From Hyphomicrobiales bacterium (GTDB lineage: Bacteria > Pseudomonadota > Alphaproteobacteria > Rhizobiales > Devosiaceae), in NCBI GenBank assembly GCA_026981645.1, contig JALSII010000052.1:34324-98323 (forward strand): a stretch of 64,000 nucleotides of DNA, given 5' to 3'. The notes below the pieces were generated by a model. It was not told the DNA's origin. It saw only the letters and a list, made by a program, of their open reading frames with translations, and did not search any database. Shown here one piece after another: positions 37,773-46,607 of this stretch (position 1 is its first letter; every line of letters begins with the position of its first letter). A program made the position numbers and the translations under genes.

Positions 37773-39176
37773 GTGGAATATGTTGTTTTCTCCTTGGGTG
37801 ATTTTGCTGTCACTTCCGGGCTGGCGCTTGTGGTTGCCGGGGCGGGCATTGCGCTGGCACTTTTTGCTCTTTTGATCGCCACTATCGGCAACGGACGGGC
37901 ACGAATCGAGGCCGCGGCCAAAGCTGCCACCGATAACCTGCGCAACAGTTTTGACCAGCAGCTTGGCGATCGTGATCAGCGCATCGGCGAGCTGGAAGCC
38001 GAGCTTGCGCAAAACCGGCAGGACAATTCCGCCCTGCAGGCCGAAGCTGCGGCCCTTCGGGCCAAGATGGAGGAGCAGCAAATTCAGGCGGAACAGAATT
38101 TGCGACGTTTCCAGAGCGCTCGTCAGCAGATGACCGATGAATTCAAGGTCATCGCAACGGATGTTCTGAAATCTCATGGCGAGACCTTTTCAAGGCAGAA
38201 CCGTGAACAGGTTGATAATCTGCTTAAACCGCTGAGTGATAAAATCATCGAATTCCAGACTGGTCTGCTCAAGGACCGGGCGGCGATGGGCGAGAGTATC
38301 CGGGCGCTGGTCCATTCCAATCAGGTAATAGTGACTGAAGCCAATAATCTCACGCGCGCGCTCAAGGGAAGTTCCCAGACGCAAGGGGCATGGGGTGAAA
38401 TGATCCTCTCGTCCATTCTTGAGCGCTCGGGTCTGCGCGAAGGTGAGCAGTTTTTCACCCAGCAGAGCCACACGGCGAGCGATGGCAGCCGGGTGCGCAC
38501 GGATGTGGAAATCCTTATGCCCAATGGCGACAAGATGATTGTCGATTCAAAAGTATCACTCACTGCGTTTGAAGTGTTTACCAACGCTGAAGACGAAACG
38601 ACCCGCGCACAAGGGTTGCGCGACCATATCACTTCCATGCGCGGCCATATCAAGACGCTTGGACGCAAGGAATATCCCCGGCACGCAAAAAGCGGTCTGG
38701 ATTTTGTCTTGATGTTCGTGCCCATTGAAGCGGCATTCGCAGCGGCGCTTACAAAAGACCCCGCTTTGATTGATTTTGGTCTGGAACAGGGCGTGCTGGT
38801 GACCACACCGACAACGCTGATGAGTGCTCTGCGCACTGTGCGCAATGTCTGGGATATCGAAAACCGGCACAAGAATGCCGAGGTTATCGCCGAACGCGCC
38901 GGGGCGCTTTACGACAAGGTCGCCGGATTTCTGGGCAGTATGGACCGTTTGGAAAAGTCCATCAATTCGGCGCAAAAAAACTTCGATGATGCCAAGGGCC
39001 AACTGGTTTCGGGGCGGGGAAGCGTCGTGCGTCAGGTGGAAATGCTGCAGGAGCTTGGCGCCAAAAACAACAAACTCATTCCCCAGGGGTGGGACGGGAA
39101 AACGGATAAAGCAGCGCCCAAGGAGGAAAGGCTTTTACCCGCAGAAACCAAAGACACCCAAGACCCGGAGGAATGA
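37773..39176 (+). CDS. rmuC: DNA recombination protein RmuC
   Basis: RmuC is a predicted nuclease-fold protein that limits rearrangements at inverted repeats. From a GTG at 37773 it has 467 residues: one membrane helix (about residues 12-35), a long coiled coil (about 40-130) rich in Gln, Glu and Ala, then the RmuC domain. The domain shows TQGAWGEMILSSILERSGL, MIVDSKVSLTAF and FVLMFVPIEAAFAAAL. The start is uncertain: the GAGG at 37767-37770 is very close to the GTG, and TTG at 37794 is in frame. The open frame to 37272 runs antisense through def and is not real. Confidence 0.88.
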   Translation: MEYVVFSLGDFAVTSGLALVVAGAGIALALFALLIATIGNGRARIEAAAKAATDNLRNSFDQQLGDRDQRIGELEAELAQNRQDNSALQAEAAALRAKMEEQQIQAEQNLRRFQSARQQMTDEFKVIATDVLKSHGETFSRQNREQVDNLLKPLSDKIIEFQTGLLKDRAAMGESIRALVHSNQVIVTEANNLTRALKGSSQTQGAWGEMILSSILERSGLREGEQFFTQQSHTASDGSRVRTDVEILMPNGDKMIVDSKVSLTAFEVFTNAEDETTRAQGLRDHITSMRGHIKTLGRKEYPRHAKSGLDFVLMFVPIEAAFAAALTKDPALIDFGLEQGVLVTTPTTLMSALRTVRNVWDIENRHKNAEVIAERAGALYDKVAGFLGSMDRLEKSINSAQKNFDDAKGQLVSGRGSVVRQVEMLQELGAKNNKLIPQGWDGKTDKAAPKEERLLPAETKDTQDPEE

Positions 39177-39240
39177 TTCAACTCAGCCTTCCGAGGGCCA
39201 GAACTCTAAATGCCTTGAACTTGCACGGTTCTTGCAGCCC

Positions 39241-39903
39241 TCACCCGGCGAGGAATTCGGCAATGGTTGCCCGTAAATTCTTGATGCCGGCCCCCGTTTC
39301 AGAGGATGTCAGAAGAATTTGAGGATAGGCCGCGGGACGTTTGCCAATAACGGCTTCAGTGGCGGCAACATTCTTGTCCAGATCCCTGAGGGAGGGTTTG
39401 TCGACCTTGGTCAGGACAATCTGGTAGCTGACTGCATCCCTGTCCAGTTCGTTCATCACACTGAGGTCATTGGCTTTGGGGCCGTGACGAGCGTCCACCA
39501 AAATATAAACCCGCCTGAGATTTGCACGCCCCTGCAGATAGGCGTGGATCAGCTTGTTCCATGCCTCAACCGCCGGTTTGGGGGCGCGGGCAAAACCATA
39601 ACCGGGCATATCCACTATGCGAACCGGTGCCAGTTCGGCTTCAAAAATATTCAGTTCTTGAGTGCGACCCGGCGTGTTGGATGTACGTGCCAGATTCCTG
39701 CGCCCGGTCAGTGCATTGATAAGCGAGGACTTGCCCACATTGGAACGTCCGGCAAAGGCAATTTCAGTGCGGTCGGGAGGGGGCAGGTCGGAAACCCGCA
39801 CACAGCCCTTGATGAACTGATAGGGCCGCGCGAACAACAGGCGCCCGGCTTCGAGTTGCTCTTTTGTATGCCGGGGCTGCTGTTCCCGCTCTTTCTCTGA
39901 CAT
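39241..39903 (-). CDS. engB: Ribosome biogenesis GTPase EngB (YihA/YsxC)
   Basis: EngB is a small GTPase needed for assembly of the large ribosomal subunit. The 220-residue protein has G1 [15 protein letters not shown], the G2 Thr in [15 protein letters not shown]3 DMPGYGFA and G4 VLTKVDK. The N-terminal [14 protein letters not shown] is typical. It is one base past the yidC stop, completing rpmH-rnpA-yidC-engB. Confidence 0.95.
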   Translation of the reverse strand: MSEKEREQQPRHTKEQLEAGRLLFARPYQFIKGCVRVSDLPPPDRTEIAFAGRSNVGKSSLINALTGRRNLARTSNTPGRTQELNIFEAELAPVRIVDMPGYGFARAPKPAVEAWNKLIHAYLQGRANLRRVYILVDARHGPKANDLSVMNELDRDAVSYQIVLTKVDKPSLRDLDKNVAATEAVIGKRPAAYPQILLTSSETGAGIKNLRATIAEFLAG

Positions 39904-39904
39904 A

Positions 39905-41725
39905 TCAGCTTTTGGGTGTATCGTCCGGCTTTTTGCGCTTGAAGCTGTTGGTGATGTTTTCCAGCAGGTTCACATCAACACCGTGGCGGCGCATGATGAC
40001 ATATTGCTGAATGACCGAAAGGAAGTTGTTCCAGGCCCAGTAGATCACGAGACCTGCGGGGAAGGTACCCAGCATGAAAGTGAACAGAATGGGCATCAGG
40101 CCGAAAATCATTGCCTGGGAGGGGTCAGTGGGCGGCGGGTTCAGCTTCATCTGCACCCACATGGTAATGCCCATGAGGACCGGCCAGATACCAATGGCCA
40201 GGAACGAGCCGATAACCGGCAACGCGGTTGGATCATAAGGCAACAGGCCGAACAGATTAAACACGTTTGTGGGGTCCTGGGCGGCCAGATCCTGTATCCA
40301 GCCAAAAAACGGCGCATGACGCATCTCGATGGTGACAAACAGAACCTTGTAGAGCGAGAAAAACACCGGAATCTGGATAAGAACCGGCCAGCAGCCCGAG
40401 ATCGGATTGATTTTCTCACGGGAATAAAGTTCCATCATGGCTTTTTGCTGTGCGGCACGGTCTTCCTTGTGGCGCTCCTGAATAGCCTTCATTTCCGGCT
40501 GCACCTTGCGCATGGCGGCCATGGAGGCATAGGAGCGGTTGGCCAGCGGGAAAAACACCGCCTTGACCATCACAGTAACCGCAAGGATGGCGACACCAAA
40601 GTTGCCCGTGACCCCGAACAGCCAGCGAATGACATAAAACATCGGTTTGGTCATGAAGTGGAACCAGCCCCAGTCGATCAAAAGTTCAAGCCGGTCAATG
40701 CCAAGTTCTTCCTCATAACTTGCGATCACACTTTCAACCTTGGCTCCGGCAAAGACATAGCTTTTATAGGTGGCCTCGCCCCCGTTTGGCACCACAACCG
40801 GTGTGCGGCCCACAAAACTGGTCTGGAAGATATCTGTCTGGCCGGGCCGGTTCCAGGAGAAGCGTGCATTGATGGGCGCATCGGGCTCAGGCATGATGGC
40901 CACTGCCCAGTATTTATCCACAAAGCCCAGCCAGCCGCCGGTGACTTCAATGTCGTGCTGGCGCTCCTCCTGAAGGTCGCCATAGCTTTTTTCAACAAGA
41001 TTTTCATCGCCCAGCACCCCGATGGCACCCTCATGCAGAATGAAGAACCCCTCCACCTCCGGCTCCCCGTGTCGGGCGACACGCGAATAGGGGAACAGCG
41101 CCACATCTCCCGGAGAGCTGTTGGTCACGGACTGGGTGACGGTGAACAGGTAATTTTCGTCCACAGCGATTTCGCGGGTAAAAACAAGCCCCTCGCCATT
41201 GTCATAGGTCAGAACGACAGGAGCGCTTTCAGTCAGAACGCCATTGCCTGAAACACTCCAGAGGGTCTTGGTGTCAGGAACGCTGGCCGACCCTCCCGAT
41301 GTGACCCAACCCTGCTCCACATAATACCCGTCCGGACCGGTGGCGGGGGAAAGCAGAGAGATAATGGGGCTGTCCGGGTCAACCGTTTCGCGGTAATTTT
41401 TCAAGGACAGGTCGTCAACGCGCCCACCCACCAGATTGATTGAACCGGTGAGGGAAGGCGTATCGATGGTGATCCGCTGACCCTCGGCGATTGCCTGCTC
41501 GCGGGTAACAAAAGTTGAAGGTGCTTCGGCAATTTCGGTGACCTCGCCGGCCCCGTCCGGGGTCGCAAGATCAACCGCACCCTCTTCGGTTGATTGCTGC
41601 GCGGCGATTTCGGCCTGTTCGGCTGCGCGCTCCACCTGCGGGGTGATGACAAAATACTGCCAGCCGATAACCACAGCCAGGCTGAGGACAACGGCAATAA
41701 TCATATTGCGATAATCTTGGGTCAT
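39905..41725 (-). CDS. yidC: Membrane protein insertase YidC
   Basis: YidC inserts and folds inner-membrane proteins with and without Sec. The ATG at 41725 gives 606 residues beginning [16 protein letters not shown], a first helix anchoring the large periplasmic beta domain (about residues 75-360). The conserved five-helix core follows, with the cytoplasmic hairpin [20 protein letters not shown] and [12 protein letters not shown]. The hydrophilic-groove Arg would lie in the core's first helix region. The tail [11 protein letters not shown] is basic. The frame to 41776 adds 17 residues with a poor start. Confidence 0.96.
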   Translation of the reverse strand: MTQDYRNMIIAVVLSLAVVIGWQYFVITPQVERAAEQAEIAAQQSTEEGAVDLATPDGAGEVTEIAEAPSTFVTREQAIAEGQRITIDTPSLTGSINLVGGRVDDLSLKNYRETVDPDSPIISLLSPATGPDGYYVEQGWVTSGGSASVPDTKTLWSVSGNGVLTESAPVVLTYDNGEGLVFTREIAVDENYLFTVTQSVTNSSPGDVALFPYSRVARHGEPEVEGFFILHEGAIGVLGDENLVEKSYGDLQEERQHDIEVTGGWLGFVDKYWAVAIMPEPDAPINARFSWNRPGQTDIFQTSFVGRTPVVVPNGGEATYKSYVFAGAKVESVIASYEEELGIDRLELLIDWGWFHFMTKPMFYVIRWLFGVTGNFGVAILAVTVMVKAVFFPLANRSYASMAAMRKVQPEMKAIQERHKEDRAAQQKAMMELYSREKINPISGCWPVLIQIPVFFSLYKVLFVTIEMRHAPFFGWIQDLAAQDPTNVFNLFGLLPYDPTALPVIGSFLAIGIWPVLMGITMWVQMKLNPPPTDPSQAMIFGLMPILFTFMLGTFPAGLVIYWAWNNFLSVIQQYVIMRRHGVDVNLLENITNSFKRKKPDDTPKS

Positions 41726-41735
41726 CTTTTTTATC

Positions 41736-42092
41736 TTATCCCGCTGTCTCTTTTTTATGGAGGTAGGCGATGGCATGGCTGAGTTTTTCCACCAGAGTGG
41801 AGAACGGTGCGCTCAGGGTCGCCCGTCGCCCGATGAGCACATAGTCATGTTGTTCTATGAACTGGTCCTGGCAGGCAAGAACCGCGGCTCTGAGACGCCT
41901 CTTTATGCGTGAGCGTTCTGGAGAATTACCCGTGCGTTTGGTCACAGTATAGCCGATGCCCGGCTCGTTTTCTGAAACCGCCCTGGCCTGTAAAACAAAG
42001 AATCGCCCGGCAAACCGCTGACCTCTGGCCGCGTTCAGAAATTGGGCCCGTTTCTTAAGCTGGCGCATCAGGGCAAGAAACGGCCGGTTCAT
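41736..42092 (-). CDS. rnpA: Ribonuclease P protein component
   Basis: RnpA is the protein part of RNase P and helps bind the 5' leader of tRNA precursors. The 118-residue protein has the RNP motif RSRIKRRLRAAVLA and the conserved region GRFFVLQARA and IGYTVTKRTGNSPERSR. The first eight residues (MNRPFLAL) may be untranslated, since an ATG at residue 9 is closer to the family start. It lies 18 bases after rpmH. Confidence 0.92.
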   Translation of the reverse strand: MNRPFLALMRQLKKRAQFLNAARGQRFAGRFFVLQARAVSENEPGIGYTVTKRTGNSPERSRIKRRLRAAVLACQDQFIEQHDYVLIGRRATLSAPFSTLVEKLSHAIAYLHKKETAG

Positions 42093-42110
42093 GGGTTCCG
42101 ACCAATCCAG

Positions 42111-42245
42111 TTAAGCTGAAAGCCGTTTGCGACCGCGCGCGCGGCGCGCGTTGAGAATTTTACGACCGTTTTTAGTGGCCATCCGGGCACGGAATCCGTG
42201 GCGGCGGGTGCGCACAAGGCGGCTTGGCTGAAATGTACGCTTCAT
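42111..42245 (-). CDS. rpmH: 50S ribosomal protein L34
   Basis: This 44-codon gene on the minus strand encodes a protein that begins [20 protein letters not shown] and ends [11 protein letters not shown], the L34 consensus. It was found by reading the sequence directly because of its small size. It heads the rpmH-rnpA-yidC-engB unit; its promoter must lie in the 42246-42594 gap. Confidence 0.97.
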   Translation of the reverse strand: MKRTFQPSRLVRTRRHGFRARMATKNGRKILNARRARGRKRLSA

Positions 42246-42594
42246 AAAGACCATAACCGCGGCGGGTGCACGGTTCCTCTATTCAAATTTCTGAACGAAA
42301 TCGGCACCACAAAACACCGGAAAAACCGGCTTTTGTAGCAATTCGCGGCGAGCTATAAAAAAATCTCGCCTCCAAGTCAACAAATCAAAACAGATTTGCC
42401 TCTCCTTCACCTCTCTATCACGCGCCAATCACGGAAATAGCGGCGTTTTTCACACCCGTTCAAACCTGAGTGAGAGGTCAAGCAATCGGTGCGCGTTGGG
42501 GCTATGGAGCATATCCAAGGCCGGGAGCGGGCATCTGTTCTATGGACAAATACAGCCTCAGGCATAAAACATCACATACAGAAAAATAAGGCTC
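42246..42594. other. Intergenic region between rpmH and the TVP38 gene
   Basis: These 349 bases hold the divergent promoters of rpmH and the TVP38-like gene. Two small dyads are visible: CCGG-AAAAA-CCGG (42317-42329) and GGCGAG / CTCGCC (42347-42352 and 42365-42370) around an AT-rich loop. No ORF with coding character and no RNA gene was recognised. Open frames on both strands at 42489-42744 are overlapping shadows. Confidence 0.4.
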
Positions 42595-43380
42595 ATGAAC
42601 GTTTTGCAGAACCACACACCACCGCGCACCGCTGCGACATTGCTGAAACGCTGGGCTCCCGTTGCGCTTCTGCTCAGCGCTTTGATTGCATTTTTTGCAA
42701 CCGGCCTGCACCAGCGCCTCTCGCTGGATGAGCTTGCTCTGCAATATGCGGGGCTGACTACCTATGTAGCCGACAATACAATTCAGGCAATGCTCTTCAC
42801 CATGGTGATTTACATGACGGCTGTGGCGGCCTCCTTTCCTGCCGCCTGGCTACTCACGGTGGCCATCGGCCTGATATTCGGATGGGCAATGGGTACCTTT
42901 ATCGTGGTTATTGGTGCAACCCTTGGAGCCTCAATACTGTTCTTTGCCGCCCGCTCGCTGCTGGCGGATTTTTTTCGCGCCAGGGCCGGAGCGCGCCTCA
43001 ACACCATGGCCGAGGGTTTCCGGGAAAATGCGGTTGCCTATATGTTGTTCCTGCGCCTGGCGCCGATTTTCCCTTTTTTGCTGGTTAATGTGGTGCCTGC
43101 CATTCTTGGTGTAAGATTCATCACCTATTTCTGGACTACGGCTCTGGGTATAATTCCAGGCACCATTGCCTATTCTTTTGCCGGTGAGGGCCTGCGCTCG
43201 ATCATCGGCGAGCGTGCCAGCGCCTGCACTGCTGGTGTTGCGCCGTGTGGAGAGCCGTTTTCTGCCCGCGACATCATAACCCCTGAAATGCTGATTGCCT
43301 TCACGCTGCTGGCGCTTGTTTCTGTTATGCCCGCAATCCTGAAGCGCTTGCGTGGCAAAAAAACTGATACATCTGCTTGA
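42595..43380 (+). CDS. TVP38/TMEM64 family (DedA-like) membrane protein
   Basis: This 261-residue protein has about six hydrophobic helices and the SNARE-associated/VTT domain. Motifs are SFPAAWLLTVAIGLIFGWAM, VIGATLGASILFFAARSL and FLRLAPIFPFLLVNVVPAI, the last with the conserved RLxPxFPFxLVN. A further motif is ALGIIPGTIAYSFAGEG. VTT proteins are thought to be lipid scramblases or flippases. The next gene, an FAD disulfide reductase 76 bases on, is a frequent partner of TVP38 proteins in bacteria. Confidence 0.87.
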   Translation: MNVLQNHTPPRTAATLLKRWAPVALLLSALIAFFATGLHQRLSLDELALQYAGLTTYVADNTIQAMLFTMVIYMTAVAASFPAAWLLTVAIGLIFGWAMGTFIVVIGATLGASILFFAARSLLADFFRARAGARLNTMAEGFRENAVAYMLFLRLAPIFPFLLVNVVPAILGVRFITYFWTTALGIIPGTIAYSFAGEGLRSIIGERASACTAGVAPCGEPFSARDIITPEMLIAFTLLALVSVMPAILKRLRGKKTDTSA

Positions 43381-43456
43381 AAAATTATCGTCTATGATTG
43401 CTTGCGCCAGGCTCTAAAGCGCGTCTGGCAACTGATAAAGGTTAGGGACAAGAAAA

Positions 43457-44884
43457 ATGGTGGAATATCTGGAACCCGATATCTGTGTCATCGGAGCAGG
43501 CTCGGGTGGTCTGAGTGTTGCCGCTGCCGTACGGGCACTGGGAGGCTCGGTAGTGCTGGTCGAGCGCGGCAAGATGGGGGGAGACTGCCTGAACCATGGC
43601 TGTGTGCCCTCAAAAGCCTTAATAGCTGCGGCCAGGCGTGCCCATACCATCTCCCATGCGGGAGTTTTTGGCGTGTCGGCGAGCGAACTCAAGGTTAATT
43701 TCGGACGGGTCAGCGAACATGTGCGTTCTGTTGTTGAAGCCATCGCCCCTCATGATTCAGTGGAGCGTTTCGAGGCACTGGGCGCAACGGTTATTGCAGC
43801 CCATGCCAGATTTGTGGACAAACGCACGGTTGAGGCCGATGGCCGGCTCATTCGTGCCCGGCGCTTTGTTATCGCCACCGGCTCGCGCCCCGCAATACCC
43901 CCCATACCCGGACTGGTGAGTATTGACTTTCTGACCAACGAAACAATTTTCCATCAGACCCGCAAACCCGAGCATCTCATCATCATCGGGGGCGGCCCCA
44001 TCGGTATGGAGATGGCCCAGGCGCACCGCCGGCTTGGCTGCGAGGTCTCGGTGATTGAGATGTTTGAACCTCTTGGCCGGGACGACCCTGAACTCACCGC
44101 TATTTCTTTGCGTAAAATCGAGGCTGAGGGCATAAAAATCCATGCCCAGACTGCCATCGAATCGGTGGAGGTGCAGGGCAGGGGTGTAGCGGTTCATGTC
44201 AAACGCGGCGAGGAGAGCGAAACCATCGTCGGCTCCCACATTCTTGTGGCTGCCGGACGGCGCAGGAATGTGGATGATCTGGGTCTGGATGCTGCTCGCA
44301 TCAAACTCAAATCCGGTGCTATCCGTGTGAACAAATCCATGAAAACCACCAACCGGCGCGTCTATGCCATTGGCGATGTCTCCGGGAACCTGCAGTTTAC
44401 CCATGTCGCGGGTTATCACGCCGGGCTCGTGGTCCGAAATGCCCTGTTCGGGCTGCCGGTCCGGGAAAACCGCGACATAATCCCCTGGGTCACCTATACT
44501 GACCCCGAAATCGCCCAGGTCGGCCTTTCCGGCCCGGAAGCTGAAGAGCGCCTCGGCGGAAATTTCAAGGTTCTGCGGGTGCCTTTTACGCAAAATGACC
44601 GGGCCCAGACCGAACGGCGCACTGAAGGGCTGGTCAAAATGATCACCGATAAAAAGGGGCGGATTCTGGGCGCCGGAATCGTTGGAGCGCAGGCCGGCGA
44701 GCTGGTGACGTTCTTTGCCTATCTCATAGCAAACAAAATGAACGTCTCCAGCCTGACAAAATTTGTTGCGCCCTATCCCACCATTGCCGAAATCGTCAAA
44801 CGGGCGGGTAACGCCTATTACCATGACAAGCTGGATAATCCCTGGCTGGCGCGCCTGCGCAATTTCAACCGATTGTTGCCCTAG
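43457..44884 (+). CDS. FAD-dependent pyridine nucleotide-disulfide oxidoreductase (MerA-like)
   Basis: This 475-residue class I flavoprotein disulfide reductase has an FAD Rossmann motif (VIGAGSGGLSVAAAVRALGG). The redox disulfide lies in GGDCLNHGCVPSKAL (Cys44, Cys49), the NAD(P) site in IIIGGGPIGMEMAQA and the second FAD motif in VYAIGDVSG. At the dimer interface, where lipoamide dehydrogenase has the catalytic HxHPTxxE, this protein has APYPTIAEIVKR, without those histidines. It is therefore not a lipoamide dehydrogenase. Pairing with a TVP38 membrane protein suggests an electron-transfer role at the membrane, but the substrate is unknown. Confidence 0.85.
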   Translation: MVEYLEPDICVIGAGSGGLSVAAAVRALGGSVVLVERGKMGGDCLNHGCVPSKALIAAARRAHTISHAGVFGVSASELKVNFGRVSEHVRSVVEAIAPHDSVERFEALGATVIAAHARFVDKRTVEADGRLIRARRFVIATGSRPAIPPIPGLVSIDFLTNETIFHQTRKPEHLIIIGGGPIGMEMAQAHRRLGCEVSVIEMFEPLGRDDPELTAISLRKIEAEGIKIHAQTAIESVEVQGRGVAVHVKRGEESETIVGSHILVAAGRRRNVDDLGLDAARIKLKSGAIRVNKSMKTTNRRVYAIGDVSGNLQFTHVAGYHAGLVVRNALFGLPVRENRDIIPWVTYTDPEIAQVGLSGPEAEERLGGNFKVLRVPFTQNDRAQTERRTEGLVKMITDKKGRILGAGIVGAQAGELVTFFAYLIANKMNVSSLTKFVAPYPTIAEIVKRAGNAYYHDKLDNPWLARLRNFNRLLP

Positions 44885-44912
44885 CCCGCCCAATCCTATA
44901 TCCCGAACCCCC

Positions 44913-46340
44913 ATGGTGGCTACTTCTCAAAAACCGGGACGCTCCCCGGGATTGTCTGTCAAACTATTCGGCATGATCATTTTTGTGATCATGGTGGTGG
45001 AAGTGGTGATTTTTTTGCCCTCGCTCGCCAACGCCCGCTCCAACTGGCTTGATGACCGGCTGCGTGTCGGGGCGGTCGCTGTGCGGGTGCTGGATGCGGT
45101 GCCCGACAATATGGATCTGCCCGCCGATCTCGCTGACCGCCTTCTGGAAACTGCCGGGGCCATTGCCATTGCCTCAAGGCGTGACGAGCAAAGCCAACTC
45201 ATCGAGCGTACCGACGCGCCCATGCCCACCTCTGCCGTAACAGCCGACATGCGCAACCGCGATCCCCTCACGCTGATTCTGGGGAGCCTTGACACCCTGT
45301 TCAATGGCGAAGACAGAATTTTGCGCATTGTGGGGCGTACGGCCGAGGATAGCGAAAACCTGGTTGAAATCCTGATGCCAGAAGCCCCCTTACGCGCCTC
45401 CCTGCTCATCTATGCGCGCAATGTGTTCATCCTTTCCCTTATCGTTGCTCTTGTGCCTGCGATAGCGATTTATCTGTTTTTGAACCGGGTACTCATCCGC
45501 CCCATTCAAAGGATCACCAGCAATATTATTGCCTTTCGCAAAGCTCCCGAAAACGCTTCCCTCATTATCCTGCCCTCGGACCGAAGGGATGAAATCGGTG
45601 TTGCCGAACGCGAGCTGGCCGCTATGGAAAGTGATCTGTTCTCCATGTTGCGCCAGCGCCGGCATCTTGCCGATCTGGGGCTGGCGGTGGCCAAAATCAA
45701 CCATGATTTGCGCAACACGCTGACCTCGGCCCAATTGCTTTCCGATCAGGTTGCGACATTGGACGATCCACAGGTGCAGCGCCTTGCTCCCCGCCTGGTC
45801 AATACGCTGGATAAAGCCATCGGTTTTGCCCAGTCCGTGCTCGACTATGGTCGCCAGAGCGCCGCCCCCCCGCGTCCCCAGCCGGTGGATTTGCGCGCCC
45901 TTGTCTCCGAAGCGTGCTTTGACGGCGGGCTTGCCGGGCATCCGGACGTGGTATTCAACAACAATGTGCCCGATGCGGTAAGTATTTTTGTTGACCCTGA
46001 TCAGATGGCGCGTGTTTTGCTCAATCTGATAAAAAATGCCCGTGAAGCCCTTGAAGCTGCGCAGCAGGAAGACCCCGCCCCTGAAATAAATGTTGATTAT
46101 CGCGAGGACGATGACTGGTTTATCATATCCGTTTCCGATAATGGCCCCGGACTGGCTCCGCGCGCCCGGGAAAACCTGTTTGTCGCCTTTCAGGGTTCAG
46201 CCCGCGCCGGAGGCACCGGCCTTGGTCTTGCCATCGCCCGGGAGCTGACCGTGGCCCACGGGGGCGAACTCTCTTTTGTAGAGCGTGAAACCGGAACGCA
46301 ATTTGACATCCGCCTGCCGCGCACCAAGCGTATTGGCTAG
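44913..46340 (+). CDS. Membrane sensor histidine kinase
   Basis: From the ATG at 44913 the protein has 475 residues. Two membrane helices (about 19-37 and 170-190) frame a periplasmic sensor domain. A HAMP linker (about 190-245) follows, then the HisKA part with the phospho-acceptor His264 in AKINHDLRNTLTS. The HATPase domain has LNLIKNAREALEAA, DNGPGLAPRAREN and GGTGLGLAIARE. No response regulator lies next to it, so it is an orphan kinase in this window. The start has no obvious ribosome binding site. Its TAG stop is part of repeat copy 5. Confidence 0.88.
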   Translation: MVATSQKPGRSPGLSVKLFGMIIFVIMVVEVVIFLPSLANARSNWLDDRLRVGAVAVRVLDAVPDNMDLPADLADRLLETAGAIAIASRRDEQSQLIERTDAPMPTSAVTADMRNRDPLTLILGSLDTLFNGEDRILRIVGRTAEDSENLVEILMPEAPLRASLLIYARNVFILSLIVALVPAIAIYLFLNRVLIRPIQRITSNIIAFRKAPENASLIILPSDRRDEIGVAERELAAMESDLFSMLRQRRHLADLGLAVAKINHDLRNTLTSAQLLSDQVATLDDPQVQRLAPRLVNTLDKAIGFAQSVLDYGRQSAAPPRPQPVDLRALVSEACFDGGLAGHPDVVFNNNVPDAVSIFVDPDQMARVLLNLIKNAREALEAAQQEDPAPEINVDYREDDDWFIISVSDNGPGLAPRARENLFVAFQGSARAGGTGLGLAIARELTVAHGGELSFVERETGTQFDIRLPRTKRIG

Positions 46341-46354
46341 GGTCAGGGCCCTGA
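46338..46354 (+). repeat. TAGGGTCAGG repeat, copy 5, sharing a stop codon
   Basis: TAGGGTCAGGGCCCTGA starts with the stop codon of the sensor kinase. Both arms are present (GGGTC..GGCCC), with one arm base changed. It is the last copy before the tRNA and the accessory block. Confidence 0.65.
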
Positions 46355-46530
46355 AATTTTGTGTGCCGGAACATGACTTCGAAATCTGGGGGCCATGCGC
46401 GGTGCAAAATCATAAGTGGAGCGTTAACCCGGTAATTTTGGGTGTGCAGGCCCCTTGCATCATTTCAGAACCCGGTATAAGGCTTGCCCGCTCGGCAAAA
46501 GGTCCCTCGTGACATGGCAGCCGACACTGC

Positions 46531-46607
46531 GCGCTCGTAGCTCAGCTGGATAGAGCACTAGACTACGAATCTAGGGGTCGGGAGTTCGAATCTTCCCGAG
46601 CGCGCCA
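46531..46607 (+). tRNA. tRNA-Arg (anticodon ACG)
   Basis: A 77-base cloverleaf can be folded. The acceptor stem GCGCTCG pairs with CGAGCGC, followed by discriminator G and encoded CCA. The D arm is GCTC...GAGC. The anticodon stem CTAGA/TCTAG has loop CTACGAA, giving anticodon ACG. The T arm GGGAG-TTCGAAT-CTTCCC is standard. It marks the border of the accessory block. The end of the serine recombinase gene overlaps it on the opposite strand. Confidence 0.96.

Noticed and set aside
39983..41251. 422-codon plus-strand open frame opposite yidC
   Set aside because: Rich in His, Gln and Asp as expected for antisense of hydrophobic coding sequence; yidC itself is certain.
43757..44914. 385-codon minus-strand open frame opposite the FAD oxidoreductase
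   Set aside because: Antisense to a gene with intact cofactor and redox motifs; no family features in the shadow.
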